From: Segatella copri
GTDB lineage: Bacteria; Bacteroidota; Bacteroidia; Bacteroidales; Bacteroidaceae
NCBI RefSeq assembly: GCF_026015625.1
Contig: NZ_JAPDVG010000001.1
Coordinates: 1,798,001-1,862,000 of the forward strand
Direction of reading: 5' to 3'
Length of the DNA: 64,000 bases
Shown: positions 9,366 to 18,074 of the stretch, one piece after another
Layout: every line of letters starts with the position of its first letter
Numbering within the stretch: the first letter of the stretch is position 1
Notes under the pieces: model-generated
Seen by the model: only the letters and a program-made list of their open reading frames with translations
What the model was told of the DNA's origin: nothing
Databases searched by the model: none
Made by a program: the position numbers and the translations under genes

Positions 9366-12300
9366 TTATAATGTTAAACTTAAACCAAAAGAGAAGGTTG
9401 TGTTCAATGGATATCCATTGCCATACCATGTACCAATGGTCTCTGGGTCATACTGCTTGCGGAGAGATGTTCCTGTCCAGAGATTCTCACCCGAGAAGTA
9501 AACACGAAGTTTCTCAATAGAAATCTTACGTGTCAAATCCTGTGGCAAGGTATAACCAATCTGAAGGTTCTTCAAACGAATGTAAGAAGCATCCTGCAGA
9601 TACTTTGTCTGAATCTGCTCATTCTTGGCGCTATAGGCTGCACGTGGCAAGTAAGCGTCCTTGTTTGGCTCCTGGAAGCCATTGACAACAGACCAAGAGT
9701 TCTCGTCACGATAATAGTCTTGCAAACCATCCAGGCAGACCTGATACCAACGACCATATTCGAAAGTACCAAAGAAGTAACGTGTACTAGCCCAATACTC
9801 ACGTTTCATGACTCCCTGGAAGAAACAACGTACATCGAAGCCTTTCCAAGCAGCATTCAAGTCGATACCGAAGAGATAACGTGGTGTGGAATTACCTATC
9901 TTCTTAAGATCTCCATGATCTTCCAACGTATTGGCACCCGGGGAAATCTTACCATCATTATTGAGGTCACGATACATGATATCACCAGCACCCCACTTGT
10001 TATTGTCAATAGTACTCTGATCAACCTTTGCTATATGAGCATCCATCTCTTCTTGGCTCTTAGCTATACCGATGGTCTCATAACCGTAGATATCACCAAT
10101 ACGCTGTCCCTCAATATAGTTACCCAATGAATGAGAAGGGTTATTAGGATACCTTGTGATAGTAGCATAGGCATCAGAGAGATTGAAGTTGATTCCATAC
10201 TGTAAACCATTAGACAAGCGGTCGTTCCAACCGATAGTCAACTCCCAACCATTGGTACGCAAGTCGGTATTGTTAGTAACAGGTACAGCTGTACCCAAGA
10301 TGCTTGGAAGCTCAGGGGCATTACCTATCATATTTTTTGTCTTACGCACATACCAGTCAAATGATCCATGCAAGCGATCCTTCAAAAATGCAAAGTCAAG
10401 ACCGACATTAAAACTCTGGATGGTTTCCCATGTCAAATTCTGAGAAACCAGGCCTGGTGCCCAAGCTGTCATCGGTTTCAAACCATCCTGCAGCCATGTA
10501 CCATTGTTGGCATATACACCAATCGTCTGATAAGTCTGGTAAGTACCAACATTCTGGTTACCCAAGTTACCATAAGATACACGAAGCTTCAACTGACCAA
10601 TCCAATCATTGATTGGCTGCATGAAGTTCTCTTGTGCAATATTCCAACCTGCAGATACTGATGGGAAGAACTTCCACTGATTTCCCGGGCGGAATCTTGA
10701 AGAACCATCATATCGGCCATTAACCTCAAAGAGATACTTGCCCTGATAATCATAATTCAAACGACCAAAGAAACCACAAGTTGTCCAACGGCTCATGTTG
10801 CCAGACACAGATGGATCCACAGGATTACCATAAGCATCAATACCAGTTGTACCATCAATTTGAGGCTTATTACCTACGATAAGACCAGCTCTATCTGCAT
10901 ATTTGTACTTCATACGCTCATCCTCAGACTGGAAACCAGCCATAATATGGAAGTTATGCTTCTTCTGCAAATTGAACAAATACTCAGAATAGAGTTGGAA
11001 ATTTGTATAATTTTCCTTATAGTAATCTTCACCTACATAGGTAAAATTATTCTGGTCGTAAGCCTCACCATTCAGATTATACAGATAAGTATGCTGCATA
11101 TCTGTATGACTCTCATTATGGGATGTACGATAGTTGAAGATAGCATGGGTAACCCAATTCTTGATTGGTTCGATGTCCAAACCTACCTGATGATTATACT
11201 CATCATTCTGATAACGATAAGTACCACCATTCGTCATGGTGTTTACCATCTCATTATAGAGATTGCCATTTCTATCATACAAAGGAACACATGGCCACTG
11301 TCCACCAAGATATTCATATACACCAGAACCCAAAGACTGAGGACGATGATAATCCTTGCGAACAAAACGGAGAGAGTAGTTAAACTTCATCCAATTCGTC
11401 CACTGTGAAGAAATCTTGGCAGTAGCAGTATATCGGCTACTACCTTCATCAGCAACCTTGATCAAACCATCCTGACCTAAATAGCCAAATGAAGCATAGT
11501 AGTTGAGTTTGTCATCACCACCGGTTGCACTTACATTGTGCTCCTGAGAGAATGTATGTTTTTTGTATATTGTATCATAGAAATCGGTAGAAGCATAACC
11601 ATCGGTAAATCCACTCAACCAATAGCCATTAGCATCCGCATCCAAAGAATAAATCAAATTGCCATTTTTATCCTTACGGGTACCAGCATTAACATATTCG
11701 CCCTCTATCCAATCCTTCATACGTTGAACATGGTCTGGTGTAAAAATCTGACCACCACCAATATTCGTATTCGCATCATTCTGCATACAAGCAAAATCGA
11801 CAGAATTCATAGTATGCTTCATACGAATTGGGGTACTGAAGCGGAAATTATTGTTGTAGTTTATACTTACCTTGTCACGCTTACCACCACTCTTGGTAGT
11901 AATCAAGATAACACCGAAAGGTGCACGAGAACCATAAATAGATGATGCAGCTGCATCCTTCAATACAGATACGCTGGCAATATCCTGAGGATTGATGGTA
12001 TTGATATCACCCTCCATACCATCGATCAAGACCAACGGACTACCACTGGAACCCTGTCCGATTGTAGTTGTACCACGTACATTCAAGCTTGGAGTATCAT
12101 CCAAACTACCTGCAGCCTGGGTAATCTGTAAACCTGCCACCATACCCTGCAGAGCCTGGGTGGCATTGCTTACAGGACGGCTATCCAATTCCTCACCCGA
12201 TACTGCGGTCACCGCACCCGTAAGGTTTACCTTTTTCTGGGTACCGAAACCTACGACCACCACTTCATTCAGCTTGGTATCGTTAGATTTCAAAACCACT

Positions 12301-12652
12301 TTAGATGTTCCGGCAGGAACTACCTGTGTTGCATATCCCAAGTAAGAAATAGCCAACTGAGCATTACGCTTTACCTTAATAACATAGTTACCATCAATAT
12401 CGGTAACCGTACCATTACGGGTTCCTTTTTCCATAATGGTAGCTCCGATGACTGGCTCACCGGCATCGTCCACAACTGTACCCTTTACGGTGACTTCGCT
12501 CTGCTGAGCTTCCTCTACCTTAGGGGTTGATGAGGTCTCACTTGCTGCTAGAGTAGGTAATGCCCCCCCCCACATGCAAGGACCAAACACGCGATGGCTT
12601 TTACATAAGCTTGACTATGTACAAAGCCTGAGATTTTTTGTGTCTGTCTCAT
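9366..12652 (-). pseudogene. SusC/RagA-type TonB-dependent transporter, frame broken by a 9-G run (possibly phase-variable)
   Basis: From about 12587 down to 9366 the frame encodes a complete SusC: carboxypeptidase-like domain (VKGTVVDDAGEPVIGATI), plug (VVVVGFGTQKKVNLTGAV, SVLKDAAASSIYGSRAPFGVILI) and a 22-strand barrel ending in SFGLSLTL. The natural start, however, is the ATG at 12650-12652, which gives MRQTQKISGFVHSQAYVKAI and a hydrophobic signal segment in a different frame. The two frames meet at nine consecutive G (plus strand C at 12563-12571). As given, translation from the ATG stops at TAG about 10 codons later. Seven or ten G would restore one frame of about 1,095 residues with the signal peptide. 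The alternative GTG start at 12590 would give a protein without a proper signal peptide. It pairs with SusD to import glycan fragments. Confidence 0.85.
12563..12571 (-). repeat. Mononucleotide run G9 in the susC signal-peptide region
   Basis: Nine G in a row on the coding strand, about 27 codons after the ATG. It is the exact point where the two susC frames part. Runs of this length are prone to slippage in cells, and also to sequencing errors. Confidence 0.9.
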
Positions 12653-12694
12653 TTTCTATTTTTTGTTAGGTTTATTATTGTTTAAATTTCGATT

Positions 12695-12703
12695 GCAAAG
12701 TAA
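12695..12703 (-). promoter_or_regulatory. -7 box of the susC-susD promoter
   Basis: On the minus strand TTACTTTGC lies 42 bases upstream of the susC ATG. No convincing -33 TTG is seen at the usual distance, as expected for a promoter that depends on an activator. Confidence 0.5.
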
Positions 12704-12730
12704 CACAATATTTTGCATATTATGCTACAT

Positions 12731-12789
12731 TATCGTCTAAAAAAGTGAAAAAATCGTCCAAATCTGGCGATTTAGACGATATTTTCGTC
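12731..12789. promoter_or_regulatory. Candidate operator cluster upstream of susC (ATCGTCTAA words)
   Basis: The stretch holds TATCGTCTAAA (12731), AATCGTCCAA (12752), the reverse complement TTTAGACGATA (12771) and the short palindrome GACGA-TATTT-TCGTC (12775-12789). The same word recurs in the GH divergent region (15881) and at 6118. It lies 28-95 bases upstream of the susC -7 box, a suitable place for an activator. Confidence 0.5.
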
Positions 12790-12882
12790 TTTTAAGCCGA
12801 TTTTGTTACACTTAAATGTTGTTTATTCTAAATGATGTCTTTGTTGTCTTTAATGTTTTATTGTTTTGTTGTTTCTATGTCT

Positions 12883-15783
12883 TTATTGTTTCATCGCCTT
12901 CTTCAGTTTTTCCACAGCGGCATGAATCATGTCGTGGGTTCCACTTCCGTCGGTTACGTATTTCTGAACCATTCTGCCATAACTGATGGCATCTTTTAGT
13001 TCTGCGCTGGTATTTTCATCAGGCCAGCCGGCACGTCGAAGCAGACCGGAGAGTTCCCGGAGGTCTTCCATCTCGGCAAGATTGCCAGGGCGCATCGTGT
13101 TGATGGCACGGTTCAGAATGGCAGTAGTACCTTCCAGTTCATCCTGGGTTACCTTCTTCTTGCCCTTTGCCACCAGCTCCTGTGCCTGAGCCATTACCTT
13201 CTGCATGCGCTCGTAGCCGAACGGTGCCCATGGAGCATACTCCGGAACCTTCTGAGAGAGGGCATTCCACTTCTCCTGGTCAGCCTTACGCTCTGCGGCA
13301 AGATTCAGGAGAGAATTCAATTCGGTGAAATCTATCTTCACCTTCTTGCTCTTCTTGCTCTTGGCATCGGTCAAGTTGATGCGGTAGTAGTGGGTACTGT
13401 TAGCGTTGCGGTAATAATCGGGCTGGAATTCCTTGCCATCCAGTTTCAGGGTAAGGAGATTGGCTCCTGCGCCTGTGGTCACGCCGTTCGATTCGCCCAC
13501 GGTGATATTACTTAATCGGGAGTCGATGTTCAGCGTAGCCTGATTCCAGGTCTGTGCGCCTGTGCCCGCCATCACCAATGGTCCGTACATCAGGGTTCCT
13601 ACCCAGGATGTCTTCAGCGGAGTACCGTCCAGACTTGCCACATCACTCGAAAGCTTGTCGGCACCATATTCGATATGCTTGCTGAATGGCATGTCGATTT
13701 CTACGACATCGCCCGCCTTCCAATGCTTCTGCTCCAGTTCTACATAGGTGCTAGGCTGATAGCTCTTTGCCACCTCCTTGCCGTTCACCTTGATGGAGAA
13801 ACCTTGCGTAGCCCAATATGGCACACGGAGTTTCAGGGTGAAATCGCCCTCGCCTTCCGTAATCTTGATGGCTGAATGCTGTGCCGGCCATAGGCAATCC
13901 TGCTTGATGGTCACCCCCTTCTCCTTCCAGTGGAGGGTGGTTGGCATATAGAGACCTACCCAGAGGGTATGATTGTTGGCAAAATAAGCCGACTGCTGGT
14001 ACTTGGTATGGTTTTCAGAACCTGTACCGCCACAGCAGGTGCTCTGAGGAGTCTCGTTGCCGAACGGCTTGGTGGCATTCAATCCTACCGCATACTGATA
14101 GCAGGTCTGATACTGGTCCGGATTGAGCGAACCGATAATCTGATTGTACAGCGTACGCTCGATATAGTCGAGATACTGCGCATTATCAGGGTTATAACAG
14201 TTCAAATCCTTGCTCAACTTGACGAGGTTATACGCGCAGCAGGTTTCGTTGATATCCGGATAAGCCTCCGATTCGCCTTCCTGCAGTCCATTGGTTGCCA
14301 TACTCAGAATCTGGGTATATGGCTGGCGGAACATCTCTCCATTTCCTACACCACCCATCGCATACATGTATCTCCCCTGCACCAGTCTCCAGAAGTTCTC
14401 AGCCAGATTGTAATAGTATGGCTTTTGATTGCTCTTGTAGCTGCGCAGCGCTCCGATAATCATCGGAATATGCTGGTTAGCATGGCGGGTACGGATATCA
14501 TCGATGTTCTTACTCAGCGGATCATAGAACTTAGGTGCGTCGAAACAGTTGGCTGCCTCGAGGAGTTTTGCCTTTTCATCCAGATTGGAAACCATCTCTG
14601 AAAGACGGGAGAGCGATTCGCTCATACCTCCCACCTCACCGGCTATGTACATGTCCCACATCTCGTAGCGGTTGCCCGGCTTGGCTCTGCGTTCATCCTG
14701 AGTGCCGTCCTGCTTTACATAAGTGCGGTAGTGCATGCGGTTCCATACCCAGAGTCCCATATCCTTGGCGATGAGGAGAGCCTTATCGCAGATTTCCTTA
14801 TCATCAAAGTAGGTAGCGATATCTATCAGACCGGCAAGTTGCTTGTGTACACTATAATAAGGTGCCCAAACCCAATCGGAGTTGTTGTAAGCACGATACA
14901 TTTCAATCAGAGCACAATGCTGAGCCGGAATGGCGTTGATATAGCCGTAGCCATAAAGTTCAGGGTGCTTCTTATACTCATCAAAAGCAGCCCAGGTGCC
15001 CTTCATCTCTCTGAGTTCTGCCTCAGGAGCGAAATCACGAGCCTCCCAGTTGCGCTTCAGTTCCTTATTATATACGAAGGTCTTCTCCTGACACTCCCGC
15101 AACTCATTCACCATTCGGGTGATGTTCTTGCGGAGGATTGCCTTCTGTTCAGGATTGGTTGCCACAGCGTATGCCTGTGCGATTGCCGACATATAGTGAC
15201 CAGAACCATGACCCTTGAGCTTGGTATCCGGCGAATCCCAGCCATCGCTCTTAGTATAGCCCTCGGTACTGAGTCCGTAGGTATCGCGATAATTGTAGAG
15301 TTGTTGGGTAACATCCCAGGAACAAATCTCACGGATAGCCTCATCGCGGTTGTGGGTGAGTCGGTTGTCACCATCTATGCTCACATCAGCGAGCGAGAAG
15401 GTATGAGCCACTTCCTTTCCTGGAGTCTGATAGCCTTCAGCCACCACCTTGATTTGTGCCTTGACAGGATAACCATTGTCGGTAGTCTCATCACCAATCA
15501 CAAAACCACCTATCTCATATTGGCTCCCGACAGGATGTTTCTGCGCATCAGCCTCAGCCTGCTCATCAGCAAGCGGAGCGTTAGCCCAGCGCACCTGGCG
15601 ATACTCTGAATAACCATCAGAATAGGTTACCCATACGAGATTAGGAAGTCGGGGAACTGTGCCCACCGGACAATCTACTGATATTGCCTCCACCTTAGAG
15701 ATGGTGCGATAAACAGTGGCTGCCGTTGTCATGGATGGCAAACTGGCTACACCTATCAATAATGTAAACTGCTTTAAATCCAT
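12883..15783 (-). CDS. DUF1680 family beta-L-arabinofuranosidase, GH127/GH146 type, with Big_4 domain
   Basis: The protein has 966 residues and a signal peptide ending near residue 22 (SMTTAA). A bacterial Ig-like (Big_4) domain comes first (VGTVPRLPNLVWVTYSDGYSEYRQVRW, about 35-120). The (alpha/alpha)6 catalytic domain follows, with Glu and Cys in DINETCCAYN and a Cys pair in STCCGGTGSENH. These correspond to the zinc-bound Cys nucleophile site known from GH127 (compare ETCA and CACCPSN in the paralogue at 20.5 kb). The last 150 residues are helical and FIVAR-like. The TCCGGTGSENH form is nearer to GH146 than to classical GH127. The gene lies 230 bases upstream of susC in the same orientation and faces the GH97 operon across a shared regulatory region. 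Confidence 0.88.
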   Translation of the reverse strand: MDLKQFTLLIGVASLPSMTTAATVYRTISKVEAISVDCPVGTVPRLPNLVWVTYSDGYSEYRQVRWANAPLADEQAEADAQKHPVGSQYEIGGFVIGDETTDNGYPVKAQIKVVAEGYQTPGKEVAHTFSLADVSIDGDNRLTHNRDEAIREICSWDVTQQLYNYRDTYGLSTEGYTKSDGWDSPDTKLKGHGSGHYMSAIAQAYAVATNPEQKAILRKNITRMVNELRECQEKTFVYNKELKRNWEARDFAPEAELREMKGTWAAFDEYKKHPELYGYGYINAIPAQHCALIEMYRAYNNSDWVWAPYYSVHKQLAGLIDIATYFDDKEICDKALLIAKDMGLWVWNRMHYRTYVKQDGTQDERRAKPGNRYEMWDMYIAGEVGGMSESLSRLSEMVSNLDEKAKLLEAANCFDAPKFYDPLSKNIDDIRTRHANQHIPMIIGALRSYKSNQKPYYYNLAENFWRLVQGRYMYAMGGVGNGEMFRQPYTQILSMATNGLQEGESEAYPDINETCCAYNLVKLSKDLNCYNPDNAQYLDYIERTLYNQIIGSLNPDQYQTCYQYAVGLNATKPFGNETPQSTCCGGTGSENHTKYQQSAYFANNHTLWVGLYMPTTLHWKEKGVTIKQDCLWPAQHSAIKITEGEGDFTLKLRVPYWATQGFSIKVNGKEVAKSYQPSTYVELEQKHWKAGDVVEIDMPFSKHIEYGADKLSSDVASLDGTPLKTSWVGTLMYGPLVMAGTGAQTWNQATLNIDSRLSNITVGESNGVTTGAGANLLTLKLDGKEFQPDYYRNANSTHYYRINLTDAKSKKSKKVKIDFTELNSLLNLAAERKADQEKWNALSQKVPEYAPWAPFGYERMQKVMAQAQELVAKGKKKVTQDELEGTTAILNRAINTMRPGNLAEMEDLRELSGLLRRAGWPDENTSAELKDAISYGRMVQKYVTDGSGTHDMIHAAVEKLKKAMKQ

Positions 15784-15823
15784 ATCTTCTAGGTTTATTA
15801 TTGTTTCATTTATTTTTCTGGCT

Positions 15824-15832
15824 GCAAAATAA
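15824..15832 (-). promoter_or_regulatory. -7 box for the GH127/GH146-type gene
   Basis: On the minus strand TTATTTTGC lies 40 bases upstream of the ATG at 15783. The -33 element is not clear, which fits activator-dependent control. Confidence 0.4.
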
Positions 15833-15858
15833 CAGAAAAAATCAACGAAGTCCTAAAA

Positions 15859-15919
15859 TTATCGTACATAAAGATACAATTATCGTCTAACAGGATACTT
15901 GTGATACGATATTTTCATC
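15859..15919. promoter_or_regulatory. Shared operator region between the divergent glycosidase operons
   Basis: The 278-base divergent gap (15784-16061) contains TTATCGTAC (15859), TATCGTCTAA (15881) and the reversed form GATACGATATTTTC (15903). The core TATCGTCTAA is also found at susC. One regulator could therefore switch both directions. A weak -7-like TTTCTTTGC at 15929-15937 may belong to the GH97 operon. Confidence 0.45.
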
Positions 15920-16061
15920 ATTTTGGACTTTCTTTGCATTACATAAACAATTCTATTCGTAAATTTGCAGCAGAAATAAAAACTTGTGGTAATCCGGTAA
16001 TACAGGCATTGCCACCAAGCGAACAACAAAACGGACAAAACAACAATAAACCTAGAAAGTT

Positions 16062-18047
16062 ATGGTTAAGAAACTCTTTTTCATCGCCACCTTATTATAT
16101 ATAGGGGCAACAGTATCGGCAGAGAACTATCTGGTGAAATCACCAGATGGTAAAATCGTAGCAGAACTCAACACCAACAAGTCTCTCTCTCTTCAATTTA
16201 AATACAATGGCTCCATTCTTTTACAGGAGTCTTCAATAGGTGTAACGCTGAACGATGGAACGGACATGGGTAAGAATCCTAAGGTAGCAAGCCACAAGCT
16301 TAGCAACCATAAGGAAACCATCCATGCTCCATTCTATCGTCAGCAAAACTTTGAAACAGCATATCAGGAACTGAATCTGAAACTGAAGAATGGTTTCGGC
16401 ATCATCCTGAGAGCTTACGATGAGGGAGTGGCTTACCGATTCTATACCCAGCGAAAAGGCAAGACCATCATACTGAATGAAACCGCCGCCTACCAGTTTG
16501 GCAAGGACAAGAAGGCATGGTTGCCATACACCACGACTCCAGAAAAGCCTTTTGCCATGGCTTTCCAGAATATCTATCACGAAACACGGCTCGATACCGC
16601 TAAGCAGGATTTAGCCTTCCTGCCAGCTACCATAGATTGCGGAAAGGCGAAAGTCACTATCCTGGAGAGCGACCTGGAGAAGTATCCGGGCATGTGGCTG
16701 AAGGCTAACAGCAGCGAACAAGATAAAGAGAAGGGAATTCTGAGAGCCGCCTTTGCTCCCTACCCTAAGGAGATGGCTTACTACCCTTGGCGACACATGA
16801 GCCACGTAAAGAGCACCTGCGATTACATCGCAACCAGCACCGGCAAACGCAATTATCCTTGGCGCATCTTCGCCATCACAGAGCACGATACTCAGATGCC
16901 AACCAACAATCTGGTGTACGCCCTGGCTGCTCCCAACAAAATAGGCGATACTTCCTGGATCAAACCGGGCAAGGTGGCCTGGGACTGGTGGAACGACTGG
17001 AATCTGAAAGGTGTGGATTTCAAGGCAGGCATCAATTTCGATACTTACAAATATTACATAGATTTTGCTCATAATCACGGCTTGGAATACATCATCCTTG
17101 ATGAAGGATGGTACAACTCGAAAGAGGGAAGCATTCTGAAACCAATAGACGATATCCAGTTGCCTAAGCTCATAGAATATGGTAAGAGCAAGGGCGTGGA
17201 TATCGTGCTTTGGGCAGTCTTCAACGTGATGGACGAGAACCTGGAAACCATCTGCAAGACCTATGCTGATATGGGCATCAAGGGATTCAAGGTGGATTTT
17301 ATGGACCGCGACGACCAGACTGCCATCGAAATGGTGGAACGCCTGGCTGCCTGCACAGCCAAGCATCATCTCATCCTCGACCTGCACGGCATCTACAAAC
17401 CGGTAGGTCTGAACCGCACCTATCCTAACATCCTCAACTACGAGAGTGTTTTTGGTATGGAAGAGTGCCGCTGGACGGAAGCCAAGAATGATATGCCACT
17501 CTATGATGTCACCTTCCCATACATCAGAATGATGGCAGGACAGGTGGATTTCACACCGGGAGCGACGAGAAACGGAACCCGAGACAACTGGAAGGCTATC
17601 TACACCAAACCGATTTCGATGGGAACCCGATGCCACCAGGCTGCCTGCTACATCGTACAGGACAGTCCGTTTACGATGCTCGCCGACACCCCTACCAACT
17701 ATGAGGCTGATGAGCCATACACCCGATACATTGCTTCATTGCCTGTAGTCTTCGACAAGACCATCGTGCCACAGGGCGAAATCGGAAAGTATATCGTTAC
17801 CGCCAGAAAGAAGGGCAACGACTGGTATGTTGGCGGTCAGAGCAACTGGGATGAGCGCACGCTCACCCTGAAGTTTGATTTCCTCGCGGATGGAGATTAC
17901 GAAGCAATCGTATTGAAGGATGGCATCAATGCCAACCACGATGCCGAGGATTACAAAATAGAGAAATACGACATCCATCAAAATTCTGAAATGAAAATCC
18001 ATCTTGCTTCGGGCGGTGGATTCGTCATCAAGGTTATCAAGAAATAA
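16062..18047 (+). CDS. GH97 family glycoside hydrolase, retaining type
   Basis: The protein has 661 residues with a signal peptide (MVKKLFFIATLLYIGATVSA). The N-terminal beta-sandwich (about 25-290) precedes the TIM barrel with VAWDWWNDW and GIKGFKVDFMDRDDQ, and a C-terminal beta domain closes the protein. The Asp in KVDFMDRDD fits the nucleophile of retaining GH97 enzymes (alpha-galactosidase and beta-L-arabinopyranosidase groups) rather than the inverting SusB group, which uses Glu. With the L-arabinose enzymes around it, a role on arabinopyranosyl or galactosyl caps is my inference. It is the first gene of a three-gene operon; the next starts 27 bases after its stop. Confidence 0.9.
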   Translation: MVKKLFFIATLLYIGATVSAENYLVKSPDGKIVAELNTNKSLSLQFKYNGSILLQESSIGVTLNDGTDMGKNPKVASHKLSNHKETIHAPFYRQQNFETAYQELNLKLKNGFGIILRAYDEGVAYRFYTQRKGKTIILNETAAYQFGKDKKAWLPYTTTPEKPFAMAFQNIYHETRLDTAKQDLAFLPATIDCGKAKVTILESDLEKYPGMWLKANSSEQDKEKGILRAAFAPYPKEMAYYPWRHMSHVKSTCDYIATSTGKRNYPWRIFAITEHDTQMPTNNLVYALAAPNKIGDTSWIKPGKVAWDWWNDWNLKGVDFKAGINFDTYKYYIDFAHNHGLEYIILDEGWYNSKEGSILKPIDDIQLPKLIEYGKSKGVDIVLWAVFNVMDENLETICKTYADMGIKGFKVDFMDRDDQTAIEMVERLAACTAKHHLILDLHGIYKPVGLNRTYPNILNYESVFGMEECRWTEAKNDMPLYDVTFPYIRMMAGQVDFTPGATRNGTRDNWKAIYTKPISMGTRCHQAACYIVQDSPFTMLADTPTNYEADEPYTRYIASLPVVFDKTIVPQGEIGKYIVTARKKGNDWYVGGQSNWDERTLTLKFDFLADGDYEAIVLKDGINANHDAEDYKIEKYDIHQNSEMKIHLASGGGFVIKVIKK

Positions 18048-18074
18048 AAAAGCATTTAGAAAAAAGAAGTTCAT

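Noticed and set aside
15901..16104. 67-residue frame before the GH97 gene
   Set aside because: It overlaps the regulatory region and the GH97 start, and has no domain or signal character.
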